In this document: in pieces, positions 34,262 to 47,100 of the stretch | Numbering within the stretch: the stretch's first letter is position 1 | Layout: each line of letters begins with the position of its first letter | Source of the DNA: Coffea arabica | Lineage: Eukaryota; Streptophyta; Magnoliopsida; Gentianales; Rubiaceae | DNA: 64,000 nucleotides | Assembly (NCBI RefSeq): GCF_036785885.1 | Contig: NC_092323.1 | Coordinates: 9,494,501 to 9,558,500 of the forward strand | Direction of reading: 5' to 3' | Translations under genes and position numbers: made by a program | The notes under the pieces: generated by a model | Seen by the model: the letters and a program-made list of their open reading frames with translations, nothing else | The model's database searches: none | Told to the model about the DNA's origin: nothing

Positions 34262-34512
34262 TTGTCAGTTGTTACCGAGCCATAGTGAGGAAGATGGAGC
34301 GGGCGGCCATGGCAGCGCACTTCACTGCTTGCTCAAGTAATAAGATGAGTATCATTGGTCCAGTCGGTTAATTTTGGTTCAAAGGTTTAGAAGGTAGAGA
34401 AAACTTGTGTCAAACCAAATCAATTTGAATTATTAGAAAATTAAAGTGCAAATAATAATAGAACATTTGGCATAATATTAGAGGTGGCATTGGATTGGCA
34501 TAAAAAAATATA
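34262..34512. repeat. Right arm of the ~250-bp inverted repeat
   Basis: Reverse complement of the left arm with about a dozen differences. The pair could form a long stem in RNA if transcribed. No target duplication flanking the outer edges was found, so a transposon origin is not shown. Confidence 0.93.
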
Positions 34513-35276
34513 TCACGGAGGATCCTAAGTGCTGGTATTTGGCATCATGCATGCAACAGGACTTTTATTAGTAGAAATTTCGGATTCACATCATCCTTCT
34601 AGCATCGAAATCTGGGGGTTCTTTTTTTCTTTTTCTTTTTCTTTTTTCCTCCAGGGAAAATCTGCCCATTTTGGCGATATGCCCTGCAGAAGAAGGGTCC
34701 ATGACTACAGAAAAAAGAAAAACTACAGGAGAAAAGTTGACCCTACAGAGTATTATTTGAAATAATTAGTATAATAATTTTTGTGACGTGAGATAAAAAA
34801 GTAATTGAGAATATAAAAAAATGAGTTGAGAAATGTGTTTATGATGCAAGCGAAATATTATTTGAGATATTTATACCATCCAGACACTCCCCCTGTTTCC
34901 ATTTTTCACCAATTTTAGAAAGGATAATAGCCGTATCTTTCTTCGACTTCGAGAAGAATTCACATTGCATTTTTTAGTTTCAATGATTGCGCGAGGTACC
35001 TAAACTTGAGGATTTCAGGCATGTGTAGTTTCCTTCTTCGCTTCCCATTGGACCTTAACAAAATGAATAAATAGATGTTATATGTGGATTATCGACCAAA
35101 TCACCAGTAACAGTTATAGAATTGAGGCAAATTTTATATTTTTGGACAAAATTTTTCACATTCAATGGTGAAAGCTGCAGTTCTTTTACAGCCAAGGCAA
35201 AGATAATCGCATCAGATTTCTTCTTCTATTTTATTAAGTTATGGTTCAGAAGCAGACTTGTATGACCAACCCTGAA
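34513..35276. other. Intergenic
   Basis: No gene. A T/C-rich run lies at 34619-34650. A sequence at about 34770-34890 (ending TACCATCCAGACAC) resembles a decayed short MITE. The right end should hold the 3' UTR of the minus-strand NSUN gene. Confidence 0.4.
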
Positions 35277-38200
35277 CTAAATCTCCCATTTCGTGAACTT
35301 GGCTACAAACAATCCACTCGTACAAGATGTATTAGGATCAAAGCGCAAGGTTTTAGGTATCTGCCCGCTCTTACAAGGCCACGTTCTTGCAGAATCTATC
35401 TCCAGCAAGCCTGTAAAACCAATGGCATAATTAGATGTCACAATGGTTATTAAAATGAGACCCAAGTGATTCACAGTAACTAAACCAGCTTCTGGATACT
35501 TGGCTTCTAGTCTAGAATTCGGATGATGCCATAACTCCAGATTCACTCCTCAGTTTGACAAGAAAAATCAAAAGTCTGGCACCCATTTTAAAACTCTACA
35601 ACTAGCAACTCCAACAATCGAGATTATCCCATCAATGTCTTGTCATTTTTACAATCTCTGTAATGGATTAACTTAATTTGATTATCTTTATCACATACAG
35701 AAGTTAAAGAATCTAATCTGGTCGTTCAGTAATATAACAACACATTAACCAACTACTAGAAGATATACTAAAGCTATAACCAGAAGGATAAGTGCTTAAA
35801 AGTTTCATTGACCATAATACTAACACTTTCTCAAGCCAGAATAATATGTTAAGCAAGAGCATCAGAAACTGCACTAGAAGGCTTACCAGCAGATTTGTTT
35901 TGAGAAAGGAAATTCTCGACCACGCCTTCATTCTGGGAAACAGTTAAACTGTTCCATCATAAAACGAAAAGGTATACTAATTAGTTGTAGATCTTTACCC
36001 AGACATAAGATACAAGGCATTGTAATTTTCTGAGAAATACGGGAATATGCACCTGCAAGTGCTGTACACAAGAGATCCACCTACTTTGAGCAATCTGAAA
36101 CCGTTGGATAGAAGTTGAAGCTGAAACATATAGACAAGAGTAACGTGATGGCCATATGGAATTATAAGATCCTTAGGATATTCACCATGGAACATAATTT
36201 TTTTCTCCATACAATATATATAAAACAGCTATTCAGTGGGATAATAGACAGACAAGAGCATCTGACATCTCAACTATAACCAATTTATTAAGAAATAAAG
36301 AAGTGACAATGTTTGTAGGATACTCCTAAGTTGTAGATCTCGCCAAAACTAAAATAATACTCAAACTTGGTGAGTCTTAATTCTACAAACTGTCAAGAAG
36401 GGACATCCATGTATTTTCCATGCAGAAGCTGCTGTCATACATGCAAATTTAACACATATATGAACAGGCAAGATAAATCTATTAAGACACGTTGGAAAAG
36501 AAAAAAAAGTTAGCAAACCTGAAGGGCAGTCAATTCATCAGTTCTCTCGGCATCTAAAACACGGCGCTGAAGAGTTTCCCACCCCCATTGTTCAAATTTC
36601 TGGATATGTCGAATTGAACCATCATGTGTGCATTCAGCATCCACCAGGACCTGATTTTGAATTCAATCCAGTCAATCCCTAAACTAGGAGCTGAAAAATG
36701 AAAGATGAAGGCAAAAATCTATTCAACCTATGAAGAACTAACGATTACTTATACAGAGCATGTTCCAATTTTCACAATATCGTATATTACCACCACCAAT
36801 TGAATAAACAACAATCAACTACAAGAAAACTGTACGCAATTCTATGTGGGGGAACATAAAGGGAAATAAAAAAAAAAAGAAGGAATGCAGACCTTGTCAT
36901 AGCCATATTTTGAAACCTTGCAGTCATTCAGATGTTCATATACTTTGTTTTTACTTAGTCCAACAACCCCAGAATCCCTCCCATAATATATAAGCTCTGG
37001 ATCTTGAGTTTGTGAGAATAACTTATAAGCACCATTTTCTCTTGCTTTAGATGCCTTTCTTCTTTCTTTCCATGGTCTCCGAGATGTCCACTCCTTGTAA
37101 ATCTCTGACTTTCCTTCAAGCATGGATTCGGTTGGTTCAACTGTTTGATAATACAAAAATAGTTAAAATCTACCAAGGTTTGTATAACTTGCCTAAGAAG
37201 GTTCCCAAAATCTTTTAGGAATGAACAAGACCATATTGATTTTCATGAATTCTGTTATTTCCTTCCAGCTTTATTACATGATTTAGAGTTCAAACGAACC
37301 CTGAGAGGAAGAAGGGAAAAAGTTGTCCCATCAGCCACAAAAAGACGACAACGATCGCCAAGTGCATACTTTTGCAGCATAGTTCGACATGCTGCTAACC
37401 GATGTTGTGCAATGTCAACGCCTGTCACTGAACCGGAACCACCAAGAAGGTCCAATATCATGCATAGTTTAGCCCCTAAGAAAATGATAGTGACAGAAAG
37501 AGAAATCAGTTAACAGCCAACAATACTCTCAGCTATAGAAACTTGAATGATGTAGTCCTAGACAGGAAGTTATTTGTAACTAGCCATCTATTTTTCAAAA
37601 TCTCGTATCATTAAATTCAAATAAGGTCGCAGGCAAATCAGACAATAGAGCAAGTGAACATGTTTCTGAGGGTTAGTCTGCAATCCCTGATGTCAAGTTA
37701 TCTTTAATGAAGCACGAGGTCATATGCTGACTTCACTTGACATTAGGGCCTAGTTATCCAAGTCAATGATTTGAGGATGCACATCATCAAGGAAACAATT
37801 TTCTTACTTAGCAGATAGTGGCATCATTTTTACAGCATGGAAACTCCTGCTTTTGAGGATGAACTATATTGCTGGTGATCAATAAGAATGCATGTCAAGG
37901 GTGGACAACCCCCTCTCCAACCTTCAACGTAAAATTTCCATAAGGTGGAGGTGTCATATCTTAAATGTAAGTCACAATTGAAAACATATATTTAAACTTA
38001 TTATTATCTTTTTAAATTAGTACCATAAGGTAAATTTAGCTAATTTGCCTTCTACATGCAAACCAGTCAGCGAAATTTACCAGGAGCGGCACAGAGGTCA
38101 AGGACATGGTCTCCTGATGTGATGTCCAAAGCAGAAACAGCAGCTCCAGATGCTGCATCAATTCCATATATCTGGAAGGCAAAAGAAAAATGAGGTGCTT

Positions 38201-39222
38201 AGAATAAGACTTAAGCAAAGGGAAACAGAATAGAGAAGCAACACCTAATTGACAAGAATTAACTATGGTTAGTCTCTACACCAAACAGAGGAAAAATTTG
38301 GCTACTCAATATCGTATTTAGCACCGTAGGGACTATCATTCTCACAAGATATCAAATTCCAGATAGGTATGAAAAAGAACATTAATTAGTATAACAATGA
38401 GTACTCCACACACTAAATACCAGTGGAAGTATATTATTAAGACAAAAAGTCAAGCATCAAAAGAGCTTAGTTAACACCCAGACTTTGTCCTTGACAAGAT
38501 ATATGTCTGAAAGAGCTTCAATGAAACTCCTTTTTCGTAAAATTTAGTGTTAACACCTTTATGTTGTGATGATTTTGCCCTTACCACTAAAAATCAAACT
38601 AAAATCATTCGCCAACAAACCCAAAAAATTACCTTTCCTTCTTGATATGCCTTTGAGCTGGCAATCCTAATGTCAGGGGGAAGACAATAGAAATTGGGCA
38701 ACCAGGACAAACCTTCAAGCTTACAATTAATCTCGGATTCAAATTCTTCAATATGAGCTTCAAAACCAGGCTTTAACCTGCGAAAAAATGTTGAACAAAC
38801 CTTGAATCCAGCATAATCTTAGCCAGTAAATGCCCATTTTGTCATTAAATTTTCCGATTCAGCTGTAATGCTCGTAAAAAGAACAACACAACCCCCTCAC
38901 CTATCTCAAAAATCAATCTCAAAATCGGCTAATTACTTTAGACCAAACAAGCAAGAATCGAGATAACACAATTGGATTTCCAAGATTCGATCTTTCCAAC
39001 TCAAAAAGACTCGAATACAGCACATATGAGGCCAAAAATAAAGCTTAAAAGGGTATAAGAGTACCTAATATAACGTGGGGTGGAATCATTGGCAACATAA
39101 ATTGAAGGGTCCAATCCATTCTCATTCAGAAATTCAATAAATTCATCCGGTAATGGCAGGATTTTATCATCTGGGCCAGAAGCTTGCCCTTCCATCACAT
39201 CCAACAAGCTATTTGCTGCCAC
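35277..39222 (-). CDS. NOL1/NOP2/Sun (NSUN)-family RNA cytosine-C5 methyltransferase, 9 exons
   Basis: SAM-dependent enzyme that makes 5-methylcytosine in tRNA or rRNA. It resembles the plant group of Arabidopsis At5g66180/At5g26180 as I remember it. Minus-strand exons: 39222-39065, 38777-38633, 38171-38081, 37475-37278, 37140-36893, 36650-36519, 36120-36053, 35948-35887 and 35410-35277. They sum to 1236 nt (411 aa) in one open frame with GT-AG borders. Landmarks: N-terminal LPLPDEFIEFLNENGLDPSIY; IYGIDAASGAAVSALDI; SAM motif I across an intron (HVLDLCAAPG, then AKLCMILDLL); VTGVDIAQHRLAACR; RLFVADGT; motif IV as VLVDAECTHDG, with Glu-Cys where many family members have Pro-Cys; motif VI SLVYSTC with the second cysteine; C-terminal WPCKSGQIPKTLRFDP and SGLFVAKFTK. 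Exon 4 uses a weak GTAATA donor. The target RNA cannot be read from the sequence. Confidence 0.9.
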
Positions 39223-39552
39223 TAAGAGACTTCAAAAAAGTACCTGTAATTTTAACCAATTAAAACGAGAAGATAATACACTTGCAAAAAGATAAACGTG
39301 TAATCAGCTAAGCGAAATTGATTGATATTTATTACATATGTTTCTGTAGTGGATGTTTTGGTTATTGCAGTAAAAAAAGTTTCGAAAAATTCGAAACTTT
39401 TTTTGCTTTTTCTTTATGTCTCCGAGGTTTCCTCTTGGAGGGTTTGGACATGGGTCACGAAACAGGTCACCCGGAATCCATTTGGTACATGGCCGTGTGT
39501 TGGGCTTTGGGCCTTGTCGGCTAACTCCACTAGTGGTATGCATATATATAGT

Positions 39553-40191
39553 GGGGATAATATCAGAAACCTCCCTAGGTTTATCTTAATATCACTAAGT
39601 ACTCCTAAAGTTTTAAAAAGCCACTTACCCGTCTTATTTGTGTAACAAAATTTTTAAAAATCCTTAACTACCCTGTTTGTTCTAAATAGAAATGCTCCTA
39701 TGCCACTTTCTTTGTTTAAAAAAAATCACCACCTAAAAAATAATTTTAATAGTACCACCACATCACCATCTATAAAAATATAAATTTGGAAAGTAAAAAA
39801 CATATTTTTAAAGAAATACACTAGCACTAATTCAACTCTAAATGTTCAAAACCAATTTCTTATGAACCTTATTTTTTTAACCTTTCTCAGCCCAAAGTCC
39901 AAACCTTTAAGTTGTACTAAATCATTATAAAAATCAACTGAAAAAAACAAAGAGATTATATCCCACTCTAGAGAGAATGTTGGAGAAAGGAAAAAAGGAA
40001 GAAAGTGACTTTCGTTTCTTTTTTTTTTAAATTTTTAAGTTCCATTTATTTGATATGTGAATTATGTATCAAGTGAGAGTTAATATAGTCATTTTGTAAT
40101 TATTAGAGAAGGTAAGTGATATTTTTAAAATTTTAAAGATGCTAAATGATATTAGGATAAAGCTCAGGATAGATTTCTAATATCATCCCTA
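39553..40191. mobile_element. MITE with long terminal inverted repeats (~640 bp)
   Basis: The left end starts GGGATAATATCAGAAACC and the right end, reverse-complemented, GGGATGATATTAGAAATC. Similarity runs about 65 bp inward (both reach GTTTTAAAA after CTTAATATCAC / CCTAATATCAT). The interior is AT-rich and non-coding. Flanks TATATAGTG and TATGTAGTA could be a diverged 9-bp target duplication, which would suit a Mutator-like MITE, but this is not certain. It lies just upstream of the NSUN gene start. Confidence 0.65.
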
Positions 40192-40926
40192 TGTAGTAAT
40201 CCTCCTCCTTTCTTTTCTTTTTCCTTTTTTGGGTAAAAAATACAGAGTACTCGCCACTCACCTTAGAAGCAGAACTTGTACACAAATTTCTTTCCCTGGT
40301 GTATGTTTTTATTCCAAACGTTCATGTGATCTTCCAAATTTGGTAAAGGAGTTATTGGCTTTGACAAGTGGACAAATAAGTAGGTAAGAAAACAAAAATA
40401 GTGCAATTTTTTTCGTTTTTTTAAATTCTACCTAAAATATCTCTTTATTTTGATAGCTTTAACTAAAGCTAGAAAAAATAATTGTAACTCCACAGGTTTA
40501 CATTTTCCCATAACACCAACTTTTGAACCTTTTTTTTTTTTTTGGGTAATAACAACAACTTTTGGATTTGGTGTTGTCCCAAAACTTTCCTTATGGAGGA
40601 CGGACGGACCAATATGATTGTCTAATCAGCATCTCGTTTGTTAGCAGCAATGGAGCATTCCAATGCGCTAATGCCATCCACAGAAATCCAACGTTCCCAT
40701 ACCATCTAAAACGGTATAAAACTGAACCAACCCAAATGCCCACAAAGTCCATCTTCAGCTTGCTGGTTTTCTTATTCAAAATCAATCAAACGCCAACAGA
40801 TCTCTGAAACCGTATTCCAGGAGTCAAAGTTTCTGTTCAGTCTTCCACCCCTTATATATAAAGAAATCAGTTCATTCCCATGGAACCCAAATTAAGGTAT
40901 AGTACCAGAATTTCTTTACTACCAAG
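40192..40926. other. Intergenic, promoter of the rhodanese gene
   Basis: AT-rich DNA with T-runs near 40230 and 40535. No ORF is supported. It carries the TATA box noted separately. Confidence 0.4.
40853..40862 (+). promoter_or_regulatory. Likely TATA box of the rhodanese gene
   Basis: TATATATAAA about 65-75 bp upstream of the predicted ATG at 40927, the only strong TATA motif in that interval. Confidence 0.5.
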
Positions 40927-41873
40927 ATGAAAACTTGTTGGTTTGTATTCCACTGTACTAGTTTGTTTCTTCTCCTTGTTCCTCCATTATGTAGTTCAGG
41001 AGCAGAGGTTGTTACTGTGGATGTTCATGCAGCTAAAGTCCTCCTCCATTCTGGCTACCGCTATCTTGATGTCCGGTAAACAGCCTTCTCTTTACAATCC
41101 TGCTCAAAGCAACAGATGATGAATATACATTAATTTCAAGAAGTGTTCTTATAAAACAGGACTGAGGAAGAATTCGAGAAGGGTCATGTAGTGGATGCTT
41201 TGAACATTCCTTATATGTTCATCACCCCTGAAGGTTTTTTTTTTTTTTCTCTTCAAAATCATATGTTCTTTAAATACACCAAATTATTAAATCTTCAAAT
41301 CAATCACTCGTCTAATCTATTCTTGAAACGTACTGTTTTTGGCTTCGTATTGAAATTCAGGTAAGGTGAAGAATCCCAAGTTTATGGAGCACGTTCTGTC
41401 CGCTTGCAATAAGGAAGATCGTCTTGTAGTGGTAAAGTTGAACCCAAAAGCTTGGGCACCGATATAAATGTTTTTTTTAAAAAAAAAAAAGAGCAAGACC
41501 TACAATGATTAGTTGATGGATCCCATCTTTTTGAGTGTTTGATATTGAATTCGAGTAATCCTATGATTAAATTGTTTACTCTGCAACTTTTGGTTTGAAG
41601 GGCTGCCAAAGTGGCGTAAGGTCTGTGTATGCAACCACTGATCTTCTTAATGCTGTAAGTTCAATTGGATAAACACAATATTGTTTTCACGACATTGCTA
41701 TGTTTTGATCATTTTTCTTCTGATAAATTCCATTGGAACTAATAGGCCAAGTTGCTTCGCCTTCACCTAATCTGCAGGACTTCAAGAATGCGTGTAACAT
41801 GGGAGGAGGCTATATTGAATGGGTCAAGAATGGATTTGCTGTGAAGAAGCCTGAACCTGATACTGAGCTCTAA
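40927..41873 (+). CDS. Single-domain rhodanese (thiosulfate sulfurtransferase 16/18-like) with signal peptide, 5 exons
   Basis: Small sulfurtransferase that would move sulfane sulfur to a thiol or cyanide acceptor. Exons: 40927-41075, 41160-41233, 41361-41431, 41601-41654 and 41778-41873. They sum to 444 nt (147 aa) in frame. The N terminus is a clear secretory signal (CWFVFHCTSLFLLLVPPLCSSG). The rhodanese fold follows: VDVHAAKVLLHSGYRYLDVR, then TEEEFEKGHVVDALNIPYMF, NPKFMEHVLSACNKEDRLVV, the active-site loop GCQSGVRS with the catalytic Cys and closing Arg, and MGGGYIEWVKNGF at the C terminus. Length and motifs fit the Arabidopsis STR16/STR18 (senescence-associated) group. The second exon acceptor, one nt into an AG-G junction, keeps frame. 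A signal peptide rather than a plastid transit peptide suggests secretion or ER entry. Confidence 0.9.
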
Positions 41874-42505
41874 TTGATGCACCCTCTTATACGGGAAATC
41901 AGAATGAGGGCTAGTCCAGGACTCCAGAAAAAAAAATATTCGTGATTACTAGACCAAGATTTGATGACTTATCAAAGAGGGAAAAACACACACAGAGACC
42001 AAGATTGGTTGATTGTGCTTGATGCAAATGAAAAGAAATCGCACGCTTTGATTGATCAATGTTATGTCAAATTACATGTTTGAAGTTTATAGTATTCTTC
42101 TTAACTTTTGTTAATAGAAAGCTAATGAGCTTTGGTCCATGATCGAGAAAGTATTGTGACGGATGGACGCAAATTTAACGAGCAACTCAATTTGTTCTAC
42201 TGATTTAACATATACGACGTCAACATGCAACAGAGAGGTTAAAGACAAGGCAGAAGCCGGCAGGAATTGAAGTTTGGCCACTTCACCAGTCCAAAAGATT
42301 TAAAACCCTTCAAACAATTTGGCCGTACTTCCAATTTTCAATAACAAGAAAGAAATTGGCCGATTAATGACTTTATAGAGAACAAATGCAGATGTAGAGC
42401 CAAGAGCTGAGATTGATATCTCCACTCTCGAGCATGTTTCTGTTTTCCCCTCTCCGGTTCAAAATTAACAACGAGTTGCTCAGGTTTTAGTAGTTGTTTA
42501 AAAAA

Positions 42506-43026
42506 GGGTCAACTATTCATAACTCCCTGTGCTTTTGTACAATATCACGTAACCCCTAAGGTTTTAAAATATCCACACAATACCTTATGATTTTATAATA
42601 AGTGAAAAATGAATGGACATTATATCCATTTATGACAGTTAACTAACACGTGCTTCAAAAGTATGTGTGATGAAATTATAATATCTACTTAACACACTTT
42701 TAGTTTTGCATAAATATTCGCTTGTCTCCCTTTTGGTTTTGCATCTATCTACATAATCCTCTCATGGTTTTATAAAATGCAGTTAGATCATTATTCAATT
42801 TAGTGCTTAAATAAGGATAATATTATTAATATTTTAACTAATGTTATAATGAATAATATTAATATCTTAACTGACGTCATAATGACATTATGGAAATTAT
42901 TTTTCATCAAATTTTTTATTTTACATAAAACTGTAGAAGGGTTATATGGATATTGTGAAGTCTTAAGAGAGTCAATTGGTATCATTCAAAAGCACAAAAG
43001 GGACTATGAGTAATTTAATTTACCCT
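42506..43026. mobile_element. MITE with long terminal inverted repeats (~520 bp)
   Basis: Left end AAGGGTCAACTATTCATAAC; right end, reverse-complemented, AAGGGTAAATTAAATTACTC. Both then reach a GTGCTTTTG block, and similarity continues inward over about 60-100 bp. Its left end also shares an ATATCAC...TAACCCCTAAGGTTTTAAAA stretch with the 39.55-kb element, so the two look like related families. Interior AT-rich, no ORF. Confidence 0.6.
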
Positions 43027-43104
43027 TAAATAAATGAATACAAACGCCTGTATAAACTAAACTATATGTCTATATCTTCCAGAATCGGATGGTGATTGCT
43101 CATA

Positions 43105-43550
43105 ACTAGGGCTGATGCTAGATCGAGTAGCTTGACTCGAGCGCCCAAGCTACTCGGTCATCAGCTCGGCTCGAGCTCGTTTTGATCGAACTCGAGTTCT
43201 TGTTGCTTGATAAAAGCAGCGAGTCGAGCTCGAGTTTTAATATTTTACACTCAAAGGCTCGACGAGCCTAATTGAGTTTTTTATAATATATATTTTAATT
43301 TTTTTATATTTATTATTGTGAAATATCAATAATATCCTTTATTTAAAATTACATGTAAAATATTAATTTTTATTACGTGAGCTTGATTAGACTTGATTGA
43401 GTTCGAATAGACTCGATTGAGTTTAATTTGAATTATTAGATTTAATTAAACTCGAGCTCGAGTAACATAAATTGAAGTCGAGTTCGAGATCAAGCTCGAA
43501 TTCTAAAAACTCAACAAGCCCGAACTTAGTTATTTTACCTCTAGTCCTCG
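43105..43550. mobile_element. Degenerate CTCGAG-rich MITE, possibly hAT-type
   Basis: Starts near CTAGGGCTGATGCTAGAT and ends near ACCTCTAG. Both halves carry many inverted copies of ACTCGAG/CTCGAGCTCG with an AT-rich middle (about 43270-43370). The architecture matches non-autonomous hAT elements with repetitive subterminal regions. The ends are diverged and no target duplication is visible. A smaller relative lies at about 3065-3195. Confidence 0.5.
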
Positions 43551-44181
43551 ACTCGATTCGAACGTACCCTACTCACAACTACAAGTTTTTCATGCCTCCG
43601 CTGAAAACCTACAAATCAAACAGAAGATTTCATTCTTTCGTTGTAATTTTAGAATTTATTATAATAATCACGATTGACTAGAAGGAAGCAGCCAGACAAA
43701 TAAAATAAGTCATTGGATCAAACTGAAAAATGTAGGCAAAAGTCCCTTACATTCAATACGAAATTGGAGGTCCAAATTCAGTTGATGAAGGATATATGAA
43801 TGTTCATCAAATCAACATATTATAATAACACTAATATGGCCAATCTCAACAAGAAAGTGGGTCAATTGTGGTCACCTAATTTGTAACAACCCATGCACGT
43901 CAATTTTAATTATTGTACCCTCTGATCTTACCAAATGGACAGGGCAGTTAATGCCTTCAATAGCCTGCAGCAGTAGTAGTTCCGCATTTGGAAACATGAC
44001 TACCCACATTTGAGCGACTGTCACTCATCAAGAAAGTAGAATATGAAGAAGATCCACCGGCCTCTAAGATGAAAAGGGTTCTCAAAAAACTTGCCTGTAT
44101 AATATCAGCGTCAAAGATTATCTAGTTTAATCCTGGTACATGAGAACAAATGTGATTGAAATTTCCAACCAATCAATTTAG

Positions 44182-47100
44182 ATGGAAATAAACGAAGGAA
44201 GATCCTTGACTGAAACTCCCACTTGGGCAGTTGCAACTGTTATTAGCGTTTTGGTTGGTTTTGGGTTCTTCATTCATGGTTGTTTAAGGAGACTTGCAGA
44301 GGTGATAATCCTTCATAAACTTTTTCCTTCATTTTTTTAGCTCTAAGTTAGGTGATTAGGTATACATTAGAACAAGTGAGAATTTTGTGTATGCTAATGA
44401 TTTTTGTTTGCGTGATTTTCTTGATAGTGGTTGGATGAGACTAAGAGGAAGCCTCTCCTGGCTGCATTAGAGAAGATCAAGGATGGTAAGATTGTTTAAC
44501 GGGTCGTTTATTTTCTTTTTTATTTTCCTCCTTTCGCTGTGCTTTGATACTTGAAAGGTCATTGTTTGATTCAAACAGAGCTGATGCTATTTGGCCTCTT
44601 ATCATTGCTAATGGGCCATTGGATTATTTTTGTTGCTAAGATTTGCATTAAGTCATCGGCCTCAAGTACCCGCTTCTACCCATGCGCCCCTGGGGATGTT
44701 GTCAAGGGAACCGCTTTCCTAGATCATAACGTTGTTTTCAGGGCTGAGAACTTGAATACCTCGTTTCCATCAGGAAAGCAGAATTTTTGTCCTGAGGTAG
44801 CTCAAATTGCAATCTCGTTTATCTCTGCAGTCAGTTTCTAATTCAATTTTAAGCATGATTTTTTTCTTCAACGAGAATATGTATCCCACTTGCTCTTACG
44901 TCGCCCAACTTACGAAAGCTTTTATACCTGAAACCCCCAGCAGAGTTATGTACATTTGCACTTGCTAATTGCAATTCCCATCCTGGTATTAAATGTGGGG
45001 TTAAGACAATTAACGAGGAGCAAGAAATTGATTGGTGAGATTTACAGCTACGCAACTAGAATTTACTGTTGCTGAACATTTTCAAGTTGTGAACATTTAT
45101 TGCTTCTAATCCTTTATATGAAATTCCTTTGCAAAGTGGGTAGTACATGAAGGACCAAGTTTCCTGATTCAAGAAGCTGCTGAAAATTGTGGAAAAGAAT
45201 GGAAGAATATGCAAAGACTCGTGGCTAGGTTATGTTAATGGAAAAGGTATTTCAGGCTTGGAAGAAGATTCCTAAGAGCAGAAAGAACCTATTAGAGAAC
45301 ATGAATGTGGAGATCAGTCTTGTTAACCATAGCTTTTGGACTAGGTGACAATTTCATAAAAAATCGAAGTGTTTGCAAGTTTTGCAACAAAGATGATATC
45401 TGAACTGCTTCCCTTTTGACAATGGCCATTCAAGCAAGTCTAACCTGGTTAATAGTGGTTGGAGTTGCTTCATTGTTCATTGTGCGGAAATCCAGAACTG
45501 GTTGGCCAGATTGAGCTTAATTTTTTTTCCCATTTTTCCATAATCAGACTTAGTTGTGAAAGTCAAAGTTGAAGCAGGTGCTAAAAGTTTTAGGAAATTA
45601 TCAGTTATTGGTTTGTGACTGGCACAAATTTCTTCAACATCTTGAATCCCAGGGACATGAATCATTTGCTTCCCGTGAAAGCCTAGACCAGCTCCATCGT
45701 CTTGTGTTCATATTGGGAGTCACTCATGTTTTATATAGCTTCCTTGCACTAGCTTTGGCCGTGATCAAGGTACATATCTGCTTTAAAACTCTTATGGTAC
45801 CAAGAAATAAGAACTCATCTATGAGCACTAAAAGTTCCCTTCTATATTTGCAAAATTTGAAAAGCAGATATACAGCTGGAGAACGTGGGAGAATCATGCT
45901 AAGTTGGTGGCTCTTCAGTTGTCCCAAGGTGCAGAACTCTTTTTAGTGATTAATGTGGCTTTTTTAAGTCTCACCGTGCAACTTTTGCCAAGGAACATGT
46001 TAATTTGCTTTTCTGAGGAAGAAATTTCTGTTTTCTGATTCAAAGTGTACTTTAGATTCAGGGGAAGCCAGTGGGAGGATTGCTCGTGTATCGTCCTTCA
46101 TCTTCAACCACACTTCTCATCCGTGGAGCCATCACAGAGTACTTGTTTGGCTGGTATAATGATGTATATAAATGTAACGTTGAAGTTTGAAACCTATTTG
46201 ACTCAATTATGAATGATCACAAAGTTTTTTAGCAAAAGATAACCTCTACTCAACCGGGGTCATCTGGGCTGCTGAGTGGATTTGCATTTTGTTGACTACT
46301 TAGCATTAGTCAGTTTGAGTTAGTAACGTATTTAAATATGGAAGTTGTCAGACATATTTCCTATGAGAAGGAAAGGTTGTGAGACAATATGTGTGTTCTT
46401 TGAGCGATTTTGCTGGAAAATGCCGATTTGTAACTTTGGAGGGTCTTTTGCTGCTTGGAACAGTCAGGCATGAATACATAATCTCCTGTCATGCATATTC
46501 TCTGGCACATGATTTTCCACATCTAAGATATTTCCGTCTTTGGATTTTGATAAGCATTTCTTATTAATCTTTTTGCAAACGCAAGTTGTTTCATGCAGCT
46601 TTGTTTCAGCCGCCAATTTTGGAGTTCAATAAATCAAGCCGATTACATGGCTTTGCGCCTGGGATTTATCACTGTAAGTTTCCTAACTTAGCCACCAAAT
46701 TACAAGCCTATGGTAATCTTCAGGAGACACTACTCTTCTTACAGGGCTGTTTACACCTGAACTATCCAATTTGTTATAATGAAAAAGATATGCTACTTCT
46801 AGATTCACATGTATACACTCATCAACGTATCAATCAACTGCGACCAGATAGGCTCATTTAGGCACCATCTAGTACTTAAGAAACAAGTTGGTTGATTACT
46901 TTACTGCATAGACTCTCTAGCTAAATGGTCATTTTTGACAACCATGTCCCAGTTTCTAATACATTTAATTCCCTTTAACCAATAAAGGACATCTCATTTA
47001 CCAATGACATTTGAATGTTGCCAGGAAAAGTTAAAATTAAAACCATGATTCTAAGCTTATGCTGTACCTTATTTGCTATTTTGACATGAAAATGAAAGGA

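Larger units (their letters stand above)
41874..44181. other. Intergenic with two MITE-like elements
   Basis: No gene. It contains the elements at 42506-43026 and about 43105-43550. The remainder is AT-rich and holds the 3' end of the rhodanese gene and the promoter of the MLO gene. Confidence 0.5.

Noticed and set aside
43472-43681. Ser/Asn-rich plus-strand ORF
   Set aside because: Lies in the CTCGAG-rich repeat; the peptide reflects repeated DNA motifs.
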